This document shows positions 1-5,100 of a stretch of 8,665 bases of DNA, in pieces. Source of the DNA: JAJACP01 sp964350245 (GTDB taxonomy: Bacteria; Chlamydiota; Chlamydiia; Chlamydiales; JAAKFR01). The stretch is from the NCBI GenBank assembly GCA_964350245.1, contig CAYGJC010000030.1, forward strand, positions 1 through 8,665. The letters run 5' to 3'. The notes under the pieces are model-generated. The model was not told the origin of the DNA. It saw only the letters and a program-made list of their open reading frames with translations, and did no database searches. The translations under genes were made by a program, and so were the position numbers. Positions within the stretch are counted from its first letter, which is position 1; each line of letters begins with the position of its first letter.

Positions 1-394
1 GTGCTGAAGCTGTATCATTTCTCATGTCTTTTGGGGGTGGTAAGCTTGGCTTTTGCTTCGCTTGTGATTGCTGCACCCTTCTTTGGTGGTGTCTAACGGT
101 GGCGCGTCCGAGGAAGATCAGTAGCGTTGTGCCTCCGACAGCGGGCGCCACAATACGGGAGACAATTTGGGTGAGCGTCAGGCTCTGCTTGGTGTTTAAA
201 AGGTTTTCTAGAGGGGCCAGACCACCATGGCCTGCCCAAAGTGAGAGGAAGTAGGCGCCACCTCCAAGAAGAGCACTAATTGCCACTAGAGCTATCAGAG
301 CAAGAGCGGTTTGCTTTGTTGCCTTCAAGACATCCGGGTCAGTCCATTGCCTTTTCTGTCCAGCTGCGATGGGTTGATCAATTAGTGAGTTCAT
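1..394 (-). CDS. Array paralog H: two-TM membrane protein, 3' end outside the window
   Basis: An uninterrupted frame runs from the ATG at 394 to the left edge, giving 131 codons without a stop. It is the eighth array member. It has a polar N-terminus (1-28), TM1 (about 29-51, TALALIALVAISALLGGGAY), a loop with PLENLLNTKQSLT (61-73), TM2 (about 74-98) with Pro84 (IVSRIVAPAVGG), and a basic tail from 99 that becomes Gln/Lys/Pro-rich. The loop and TM2 match paralog C best. The start is seven bases after the paralog G stop, and only a distant GGGGA precedes it, so coupling to G translation is likely. An ATG at 405 overlapping the G stop gives just four codons and is not used. The tail length is unknown. 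Confidence 0.8.
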   Translation of the reverse strand, partial: MNSLIDQPIAAGQKRQWTDPDVLKATKQTALALIALVAISALLGGGAYFLSLWAGHGGLAPLENLLNTKQSLTLTQIVSRIVAPAVGGTTLLIFLGRATVRHHQRRVQQSQAKQKPSLPPPKDMRNDTASA

Positions 395-401
395 TTTTGC
401 T

Positions 402-1082
402 TCATTCCCCATTTTTGCTACAGTTCATAGACTTGTTTTTTTGCGTACGTCGGTTCAGGGTAAGGGCTCCGTTTACGAGAGCTCCTGCACCCATTGTGGG
501 CAGCCCGATATAGAGTAGGCTTTGACCAAGTGACAGTTGATGGTTCAGAGCTTGTGGTATCTGTGGGCAAAGATAGTAGGCTAGACAAGCTCCCACAGCA
601 AGCAGCACAGCTAGCGTAACGACTGCTGAGACCTTGAGCCCATTTTTTTGTGTATCGGTGAGTGTTTTTGCAGATTGAAAATGTGGTTTATACGCGCGCT
701 TTCCGCGTGCTTTGTACTTTGCATGTGCATATAAGCATAGACCTAAACCCGTCATGAGACCAACAGCCGGTAATCCGACCATGTAAAGCCCTTGCCCTAC
801 AGTTAGGTGTTGAGTGGTGAGCGGAGTAATCGCATGCGTATTCAACCAAGAGGCAGCTCCATTCATCCACGCATGGGCTCCGGGGCTTAAGAAGTAAGAG
901 GCAGCAAGGGTTCCCGCTCCTGCTAAAACAATCAAGCCCACTATAGCCGCAATGCCCACTTTGGTTTGCATGCCCTTTTTGGTTTCTCCACCAGCAACGT
1001 CAGCGGTTTTTGTAAATGGATAACTGTATCCCGTTGTTCGTCGAAGATTGGCATGCCCACCCATCCCTTCTGTTGTAGTCAT
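402..1082 (-). CDS. Array paralog G: four-TM protein made of two repeat units
   Basis: This is an unrecognised family member of 226 residues and the nearest relative of paralog F. The N-terminal 40 residues are polar and longer than in F. Unit 1 has TM 42-64 (KVGIAAIVGLIVLAGAG), a loop with WMNGAASWLNTHAITPLTT (72-90), and TM 94-119 with Pro105. Unit 2 has TM 150-171 (KVSAVVTLAVLLAVGA), a shorter loop, and TM 184-208 with Pro195 (LGQSLLYIGLP). The two units align with each other, which shows an internal duplication. The unit 1 loop is longer than in F through an inserted GAASWLN. The tail is basic. AGGAG and a promoter precede the gene, and its TGA lies eight bases before the start of paralog H. 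Confidence 0.83.
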   Translation of the reverse strand: MTTTEGMGGHANLRRTTGYSYPFTKTADVAGGETKKGMQTKVGIAAIVGLIVLAGAGTLAASYFLSPGAHAWMNGAASWLNTHAITPLTTQHLTVGQGLYMVGLPAVGLMTGLGLCLYAHAKYKARGKRAYKPHFQSAKTLTDTQKNGLKVSAVVTLAVLLAVGACLAYYLCPQIPQALNHQLSLGQSLLYIGLPTMGAGALVNGALTLNRRTQKNKSMNCSKNGE

Positions 1083-1120
1083 TTTTATCTCCTTTTAACT
1101 CTGTTTTGTTTATTTCTTAT

Positions 1121-1135
1121 ATTATAAAACAAAAT
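1121..1135 (-). promoter_or_regulatory. Candidate promoter of paralog G with shared 15-base element
   Basis: The minus strand carries ATTTTGTTTTATAAT, identical to the element before paralog C, with TATAAT at 1126-1121. It lies 38 bases before the ATG at 1082. The leader contains an AAACAAA stretch like those of B and C and then AGGAG six bases before the start. Confidence 0.5.
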
Positions 1136-1151
1136 ATTTAATTTTTTATTA

Positions 1152-1166
1152 AAATTATAATAATTT
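1152..1166. repeat. AT-only inverted repeat upstream of the paralog G promoter
   Basis: Seven-base arms (AAATTAT and ATAATTT) flank one central base, about 17 bases upstream of the 15-base promoter element. It could be a regulator site or a weak hairpin ending the F transcript. The composition of this gap is almost pure AT, so chance is a real alternative. Confidence 0.3.
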
Positions 1167-1183
1167 ATGTTAAATGTTGTCGT

Positions 1184-1762
1184 TTAAACTGCTGCATAAC
1201 GTGTTTTGGAAAGATGACGATTGAGAGCCACTCCGCAAATGATGAGCGCACCCGCAGCTGCTGCCGGTAAGCCGACATGCAAAATGCTCTGCCCAATGGT
1301 CCATTTTTGACTCATGCCATGGTGCACGGCCGTTTGGATCTGGGGGCAAAAGTGATAGGCTAAATAAGCTCCCACTCCGAGCAAAACAGCAAGTGTGACC
1401 ACACCGGCCACTTTTAAAGCTCCTGAGCAAGACATCTTTGGGAAGATCGATCCTGTTTTCCTGCGGTTGGCCAGGGAATAGAGGCCGATACCTAGAAGAG
1501 TCATCACACACCCAACAGGTGCGGCAATCATATAAAGCGCCTGTCCTGCAGTAATGTGTTGTGAGGTGAGGGGAGTGAAGATGTGTGTATTCATCCATGT
1601 GTGGGCCACAGGGCTTAAGTAGTAAGCTCCGATCAGGGCGCCAATGGCGGCTACAGTCAACACAGCTGCCGCGATGCTTCCTCTAATTAGAGCCGTTTTT
1701 CCTCTACTTCTATAGACAGGAGAGTTAGGAGCACTCCATACACTATCCGTACTACTACTCAT
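1184..1762 (-). CDS. Array paralog F: four-TM protein made of two repeat units
   Basis: This is an unrecognised family member of 192 residues with two copies of the array's TM1-loop-TM2 unit. Unit 1 has TM 26-48, WMNTHIFTPLTSQHIT (56-71) and TM 73-98 with Pro82. Unit 2 has TM 115-137, a short loop with CPQIQTAVHHG, and TM 155-182 with Pro166 (GQSILHVGLPAAAAG). Units of F align with those of paralog G over most of their length (for example GQALYMIAAP and GQGLYMVGLP). F overlaps E by eight bases and has a perfect AGGAGG, so E and F are one translational unit. The N-terminal 25 residues are Ser-rich and not a signal peptide. No catalytic motif is seen. Confidence 0.83.
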   Translation of the reverse strand: MSSSTDSVWSAPNSPVYRSRGKTALIRGSIAAAVLTVAAIGALIGAYYLSPVAHTWMNTHIFTPLTSQHITAGQALYMIAAPVGCVMTLLGIGLYSLANRRKTGSIFPKMSCSGALKVAGVVTLAVLLGVGAYLAYHFCPQIQTAVHHGMSQKWTIGQSILHVGLPAAAAGALIICGVALNRHLSKTRYAAV

Positions 1763-2084
1763 CGTTACCTCCTAGTTGGTTTAAGTCTTCGTCAAATTCA
1801 ATTTTAACCCCTTCCAGCAAAACAGGATTCTCTCTGTCCAGATGGCGACATAGTGAGAGAAGAATGCGTAAACTGATCAGTGTGCCAGCTACTGGGAGAA
1901 TGACGGTACCCATCAGGGTATGCAGATCATGATTGAGAAAGCCTGTGTAGTGCTGGAGAACAACACCTACTGCTATGATAGCAGCGATGGCAAAAAGACA
2001 GGTCGCTACTCTAGCTTGGGGGCAGCGATCGAACACATTGGCCCGACGTATACAGCTTTGATAGTTATCTTCTGTGATAGTCAT
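1755..2084 (-). CDS. Array paralog E: short two-TM membrane protein
   Basis: This is a small diverged member of the array with 109 residues. It has a polar N-terminus with two Cys (1-26), TM1 (27-45), a loop of only about 12 residues, TM2 (57-78) with central Pro64 (VILPVAGTLIS), and an acidic tail (84-109). The short loop makes it the closest of the eight to the classical Inc hairpin. Homology to the others rests on the hydrophobic pattern and the P-x-x-G-T stretch of TM2, so it is weaker than for A-C. AAGGA lies eight bases before the ATG. The gene stands directly behind a strong terminator with no promoter between, and its last eight bases overlap paralog F. Expression therefore probably needs read-through from D. 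Confidence 0.75.
   Translation of the reverse strand: MTITEDNYQSCIRRANVFDRCPQARVATCLFAIAAIIAVGVVLQHYTGFLNHDLHTLMGTVILPVAGTLISLRILLSLCRHLDRENPVLLEGVKIEFDEDLNQLGGNDE
1768..1773 (-). promoter_or_regulatory. Perfect AGGAGG ribosome binding site of paralog F inside paralog E
   Basis: The six-base consensus Shine-Dalgarno lies within the last codons of paralog E (encoding part of QLGGN), five bases before the F start codon at 1762. It is among the strongest in the array and fixes the F start. It suggests F is translated well whenever the E-F message is made. Confidence 0.7.
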
Positions 2085-2100
2085 TTTTTTAATCCTTGTT

Positions 2101-2132
2101 TAAAAAAACGGGGAGTGATTTTCACCCCCCGT
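2101..2132 (-). terminator. Rho-independent terminator between paralogs D and E
   Basis: On the minus strand ACGGGGGGTGA pairs with TCACTCCCCGT around a three-base A loop, giving 11 pairs with one G-U wobble. Seven T follow (2108-2102). The T run ends only 17 bases before the ATG of paralog E, and the E ribosome binding site AAGGA (2097-2093) comes almost directly after it. There is no room for a promoter between them. Confidence 0.88.
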
Positions 2133-2160
2133 TGGGTAGATGGGCTGCTCTCCCGTTTAA

Positions 2161-2727
2161 CTACTCATCAACATGTACTGCCGCTGCACTAGCAGCAGTC
2201 GTTGTTGTCGTAGTTGTGGGGGCAGCTGCGGCTGCAGCTTCGGTTCTAGCTATACGCCATTCGGCTCGCTGTTCTCTATTTTGTTTGAAAAGTCTTTGAT
2301 TGCAGGCTGATGCGCCTTTACCTAGTAAGCACAAAAGAGCTACAGCTCCTACAGAGCCTCCAACAATTGCCACCGTACCCCAACCTGTAACTTGAAATGA
2401 GCTCTTGGCGGTGTTTTCAATCCAGTGACCTAAGGCAACCACTTTTTTCTCAATCAGCTGGCCTAAGTTGGTGAGCTGTGAGCCTAGGGCTTTGAAGCCG
2501 GCAAGGTTCAGCCCTGTTCCGCTGAAATGCATATAGGCTACAAGTGCGGCCCCTAGTACAACTAAAGTCGCTAAGGCAGTGGCCGTAATCATGAAGGCGC
2601 CTGCCTTGCCACGATTTTGGTTACTCCAATGAACGAGCCCTTGTCTAGATTGGTGAACGGGTGGGCTGGGTACACGTTCAAATTCCCCGCTTGGTGGGCC
2701 GCTTGCTGCTGCTGCTGCTGATGCCAT
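2161..2727 (-). CDS. Array paralog D: two-TM membrane protein with Ala/Thr-rich ends
   Basis: This is an unrecognised family member of 188 residues. TM1 (about 43-65) is followed by MHFSGTGLNLAGFKAL (66-81), matching paralogs A-C. The loop is longer (to about 110) and looks amphipathic and helical. TM2 (about 113-137) is Gly-rich and lacks the central proline and the MNT motif of the other members, so D is the most changed full-length copy. Both ends are low complexity: an Ala run after the start, and near the C-terminus six Ala, one Pro and seven Thr in a row (164-177). The Thr run uses mixed codons, so it is kept as protein and is not a simple DNA repeat. GGAGGA precedes the ATG and a strong terminator follows. 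Confidence 0.82.
   Translation of the reverse strand: MASAAAAASGPPSGEFERVPSPPVHQSRQGLVHWSNQNRGKAGAFMITATALATLVVLGAALVAYMHFSGTGLNLAGFKALGSQLTNLGQLIEKKVVALGHWIENTAKSSFQVTGWGTVAIVGGSVGAVALLCLLGKGASACNQRLFKQNREQRAEWRIARTEAAAAAAPTTTTTTTAASAAAVHVDE
2705..2720. repeat. Trinucleotide run (GCT)5 within paralog D
   Basis: Five tandem GCT units on the plus strand encode five consecutive Ala near the N-terminus of paralog D (residues 4-8). The run is pure at DNA level and sits right after the start codon, so length variation by slippage would change the N-terminus without breaking the frame. Confidence 0.7.
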
Positions 2728-2769
2728 AAAAAAGATCCTCCGTTTTTATTTTTTAATTAACATGAATAT

Positions 2770-2784
2770 ATTTTATAACAAAAT
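2770..2784 (-). promoter_or_regulatory. Candidate promoter of paralog D
   Basis: The minus strand reads AATTTTGTTATAAAAT, a degenerate form of the 15-base element found before paralogs C and G, with TATAAA (2777-2772) as the likely -10. The -35 match is weak. The leader of about 38 bases contains TTAATTAA (2753-2760) and GGAGGA about eight bases before the ATG at 2727. Confidence 0.4.
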
Positions 2785-2838
2785 TGTTAATAAACTATAA
2801 ATATTTGTTTTATTGATGAGAATTTAATGTTTTGGATT

Positions 2839-3303
2839 TTATGTGCTGATTGTGACAACACCGTCTCCTCCAAAAGTCTGGGATTCGATCACATTGTCGG
2901 GCCATCCAGCTTCAACATGTGCCGCTTGATCTCTTAGTTCTCTCCTGCTGGGTCTAAGTTCCTGGATGCGCTTCCAAAGGGCTTGCGGAGCCTTGGTGAT
3001 CAGGATGAGGATGAGCAGCGCGCTCCCTCCAGATGGAGCTACAATGTCTGTGAAGATTTGTGCTAAGGTCAGGTTGTGCGGGGTATTCATGTATATGGAA
3101 ACACGATGCCACAATGCCGTGAAGCCTTGTTGATTGATAGTGAGACCACTAAGGTGCATGTAGAGGAGAAGGGCTCCGCCTAGCGCCGCTAAGGTAGTCA
3201 GGGCAATGGCTGTGTAACCGACTGCATCAACCGTTTTTCGGTGTTGAGCATAAAAAGCCTGAAAGCGACTTGGAGATTGGGAATTTGTTCTTGAGCAATT
3301 CAT
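2839..3303 (-). CDS. Array paralog C: two-TM membrane protein
   Basis: This is an unrecognised family, clearly homologous to paralogs A and B. It has 154 residues: a polar N-terminus (1-25), TM1 (about 26-48), MHLSGLTINQQGFTALW at the loop start (49-65), YMNTPHNLT (71-79), TM2 (about 80-104) with central Pro90, and a short tail with basic residues at 110-125. It lacks the SARADD tail. Its TM2 start (LTLAQIFTDIVAP) is closer to paralog H (LTLTQIVSRIVAP) than to A or B, so it links the two halves of the array. It has its own promoter and AAAGG before the ATG. No clear terminator follows. No catalytic motif is visible. Confidence 0.82.
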   Translation of the reverse strand: MNCSRTNSQSPSRFQAFYAQHRKTVDAVGYTAIALTTLAALGGALLLYMHLSGLTINQQGFTALWHRVSIYMNTPHNLTLAQIFTDIVAPSGGSALLILILITKAPQALWKRIQELRPSRRELRDQAAHVEAGWPDNVIESQTFGGDGVVTIST

Positions 3304-3327
3304 AATTAACCTTTTTGTTTTTAGTTA

Positions 3328-3342
3328 ATTATAAAACAAAAT
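3328..3342 (-). promoter_or_regulatory. Candidate promoter of paralog C with shared 15-base element
   Basis: The minus strand reads ATTTTGTTTTATAAT, ending in a perfect TATAAT (3333-3328), 25 bases before the ATG at 3303. The same 15 bases occur exactly before paralog G. The leader continues with AACTAAAAACAAA and carries AAAGG six bases before the start. The -35 region is poor, so recognition may depend on the T-rich spacer, or the element may bind a regulator. Confidence 0.5.
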
Positions 3343-3363
3343 GGTTAAAATATAATTAAGATT

Positions 3364-3396
3364 AAAAAAAAGAGGAGTATTTTTTACTCCTCTTTT
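3364..3396 (-). terminator. Rho-independent terminator after paralog B
   Basis: Read on the minus strand, AAAAGAGGAGTA and TACTCCTCTTTT form a perfect 12-bp stem around a five-base A loop. A run of T follows. It starts about 19 bases after the stop codon of paralog B and lies upstream of the paralog C promoter, so it isolates the two transcripts. Confidence 0.9.
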
Positions 3397-3414
3397 GCTA
3401 ACGAATCAATGTGA

Positions 3415-4191
3415 TTAGGCTTTCCCTCTTAGCCAACCACGCAAACGCTGCTTTGTGACCCAAGAAGAGGTTCCCGCTCTACTTGCTGCCTGTTCATCTC
3501 GTCTTGGTGGTGAAGTCTTTGGCACGATAGCAATCCCTCCATCGTCGTCATCGTCATCGCCACCTGAATGCGGAGGGCTTACTGACGCAGAACGAGTTTC
3601 AGAGCCTCTATTGTCATCTTCAGCTCTAGCTGAGCTGCCAGGACTTGGCTGTGGAGTTGCTATTTGATCAGGAGTTGCATATCTATCTAGATCTGATCTC
3701 CCTGAGTCGGCTTGAGAGCTTGGTGGGGGCGTTGCAGGGGCTGCGGGAGCGCCATCATCGTCAGCTCTCGCTGAATGCTGAGAACTTGCCAATCGACTCG
3801 AGCCTCTAGAAGCGTTGTCATCACTCTCGTCAGCTCTTCTGGATGCGATCCTATTAGCAATGGCTTTACTTACAAGGCCAATAAGAAGGGTTCCTGCAAG
3901 GGTGGGAACTACAATCTCGCCGGCAACGAGCAGGAGTGACATGGATTGAGATGTATTCATGGCTGTGACGAACTTATTATAAAGTGTTGTAAAACCGGCC
4001 TGGCTAACACCAAGCCCGCTAAAATGCATACCGAGTAGGCCGGCTGCAATGACTAGGCCTACTGCAAGAATCACACCTACAGCGATTGCTGTATTACGTT
4101 TTGACTTTGATGGATTTGAGCGAGCGAGCGCTCCTTCAACGTCCACAGTAGTTACTCCAGGGCTGTTTCCGGCTGAACTAGCTGACGACAT
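3415..4191 (-). CDS. Array paralog B: two-TM membrane protein with acidic SARADD-repeat tail
   Basis: This is an unrecognised family, the sister of paralog A. It has 258 residues: a Ser-rich N-terminus (1-32), TM1 (33-54), MHFSGLGVSQAGFTTLY (55-71), AMNTSQSMS (77-85), and TM2 (about 86-111) with central Pro96. Residues 112-258 form a low-complexity tail. The tail repeats HSARADDDG (139-147) and SSARAEDDN (186-194), with a looser RRADESDDN at 118-126. It has a run of six Asp at 212-217 and several S/T-P pairs, including TSPPRR. It ends in a basic amphipathic stretch (WVTKQRLRGWLRGKA) that paralog A lacks. The start is supported by GGAGG five bases upstream, and a strong terminator follows the gene, so it is probably a single-gene transcript. 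The conserved core and fast-changing tail suggest the tail is the partner-binding part, as in secreted effectors. This is inference. Confidence 0.85.
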   Translation of the reverse strand: MSSASSAGNSPGVTTVDVEGALARSNPSKSKRNTAIAVGVILAVGLVIAAGLLGMHFSGLGVSQAGFTTLYNKFVTAMNTSQSMSLLLVAGEIVVPTLAGTLLIGLVSKAIANRIASRRADESDDNASRGSSRLASSQHSARADDDGAPAAPATPPPSSQADSGRSDLDRYATPDQIATPQPSPGSSARAEDDNRGSETRSASVSPPHSGGDDDDDDGGIAIVPKTSPPRRDEQAASRAGTSSWVTKQRLRGWLRGKA

Positions 4192-4275
4192 AAGGTCCTC
4201 CTATTTTTGTTAACAGGAACTGATTATCTAATAATTTTATTAATTAATGATTAAGAGGTGTTTGTTTTTAGATCA

Positions 4276-4287
4276 ATTATAAAAAAA
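4276..4287 (-). promoter_or_regulatory. Candidate promoter of paralog B
   Basis: A TATAAT at 4281-4276 follows a T-run on the minus strand, with no good -35 match. The downstream sequence resembles the start of the paralog C leader (TATAATT, then CTAAAAACAAA). The leader to the ATG at 4191 would be nearly 80 bases, long compared with its neighbours. A second weaker box (GATAAT, 4228-4223) lies closer to the gene. GGAGG sits five bases before the start. Confidence 0.4.
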
Positions 4288-4344
4288 GAGATGTGAGTGA
4301 TTATTTTTTTAAAGGAGAGGATAAAACTTCTGTGCGATCGAGGG

Positions 4345-5040
4345 TCAAATATCATCTGCTCTAGCTGAAGCAGTCAAGCTGTGGGTGCGGCTTGTGGGTG
4401 CTGATCGTACTACAGCCTCCTCCCCATTATCTGATCTGGCAGAATGACGAGGGCTCAACGGGGGAGTTTCTATTCGTTTCGGACTTGGTGATCTCATGCC
4501 CATGTCAGCTCTGGCGAAATGAGGATCTGGCTGACAAATAGCTGGAGCGGAGAGCCTTCTATGAAAAGTGGCTGGTCTGGCGGCGGGACTAGCTGCATCC
4601 CTTCTAGTTGGGGCAGGTAATCTAGCGGAAGAGTGAGGTAGTGAGTCGCTCACTTCAGCAACGCCTGCATTAGGTGACAGGTAGTGTCGCTGCGCCCGAG
4701 TCCGATCGGCAATCGCTTTACCCACAAGGCCTACAAGAAGGGTACCTACAAGGGTAGGCACGACAATGATGCCTGTAATGAACAGTGGTGACATGGAGTG
4801 GGATGTGTTCATGACAGCGACGATCTTATCATAAAGCGCTGTAAAGCCGGCCTGGGTAATGCCAAGGCCGCTGAAGTGCATACCAACAAGCAAGCACGCC
4901 CCCAACACAAGGCCGAGCAAAAAAATGACGGCCACAGCGATCAATACATTCCGCTTTGTTTTTGGTGCACGCGGTTGCGCATCAACTGGATAAACCCTAA
5001 CAGGCCTAAGATCTTGCTGTTGTGTCGCTCTTGTTGCCAT
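4345..5040 (-). CDS. Array paralog A: two-TM membrane protein with low-complexity SARADD-repeat tail
   Basis: I do not recognise a named family. The 231-residue protein has a hydrophilic basic N-terminus (1-30, no signal peptide), TM1 (31-53), the motif MHFSGLGITQAGFTALY at the loop start (54-70), VMNTSHSMS (76-84), and TM2 (86-110) with central Pro95. Residues 111-231 form a long tail rich in Ser, Pro, Arg and Ala with several S/T-P pairs. The tail repeats a short motif: HFARADMG (174-181), HSARSDNG (199-206) and SARADD (225-230) at the end. The core is nearly the same as in paralog B, and similarity is visible even at the DNA level, so the pair is a recent duplication. It has its own promoter and a good AGGA ribosome binding site. 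The bilobed hydrophobic core recalls chlamydial Inc proteins, but the loop of about 30 residues is longer than typical. An Inc-like secreted role is a hypothesis. Confidence 0.85.
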   Translation of the reverse strand: MATRATQQQDLRPVRVYPVDAQPRAPKTKRNVLIAVAVIFLLGLVLGACLLVGMHFSGLGITQAGFTALYDKIVAVMNTSHSMSPLFITGIIVVPTLVGTLLVGLVGKAIADRTRAQRHYLSPNAGVAEVSDSLPHSSARLPAPTRRDAASPAARPATFHRRLSAPAICQPDPHFARADMGMRSPSPKRIETPPLSPRHSARSDNGEEAVVRSAPTSRTHSLTASARADDI

Positions 5041-5068
5041 ATCTTTGTCCTATTGATAGCTTACGCTA

Positions 5069-5097
5069 ATTATATACAAATTTAATTAAAAATTAAT
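5069..5097 (-). promoter_or_regulatory. Candidate promoter of paralog A
   Basis: On the minus strand a perfect TATAAT lies at 5074-5069, 29 bases before the ATG at 5040. The -35 region is only a weak AT-rich match (near 5092-5097). The leader would be about 20 bases and carries AGGA seven bases before the start. This probably separates the membrane-protein array from the tol operon, since no strong terminator is seen between them. Confidence 0.45.
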
Positions 5098-5100
5098 TAA
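5082..5100. repeat. Paired TTAATTAA boxes overlapping the LysM stop codon
   Basis: Two perfect copies of the self-complementary octamer TTAATTAA lie three bases apart, forming both a direct and an inverted repeat. The distal copy includes the stop codon of the LysM gene. The pair lies just upstream of the TATAAT-like box of paralog A and covers the place where its -35 element should be. It could be an operator, a weak AT hairpin ending the tol transcript, or simply AT-rich sequence. Nothing here separates these. Confidence 0.4.

Noticed and set aside
402..430. The MNCS string near the C-terminus of paralog G resembles the N-terminus of paralog C (MNCSRTN)
   Set aside because: Only four residues match and the following sequence differs, so it does not support a fused or broken gene start.
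24..513. Two plus-strand open frames of 76 and 77 codons opposite paralogs G and H
   Set aside because: Both lie antisense to clear members of the family, have no ribosome binding site and encode Cys/Trp/Arg-rich sequence typical of shadow frames.
1170..1598. A 142-codon minus-strand frame overlapping paralog F in another frame
   Set aside because: Paralog F has the family's membrane pattern, a perfect AGGAGG and matching relatives. The other frame has none of these.
4262..4330. A possible terminator after paralog A (T-run near 4281-4287 with an upstream ATCACTC stretch)
   Set aside because: It looks like the second half of the terminator seen after paralog D, but no pairing first arm is present, so no hairpin can be supported.
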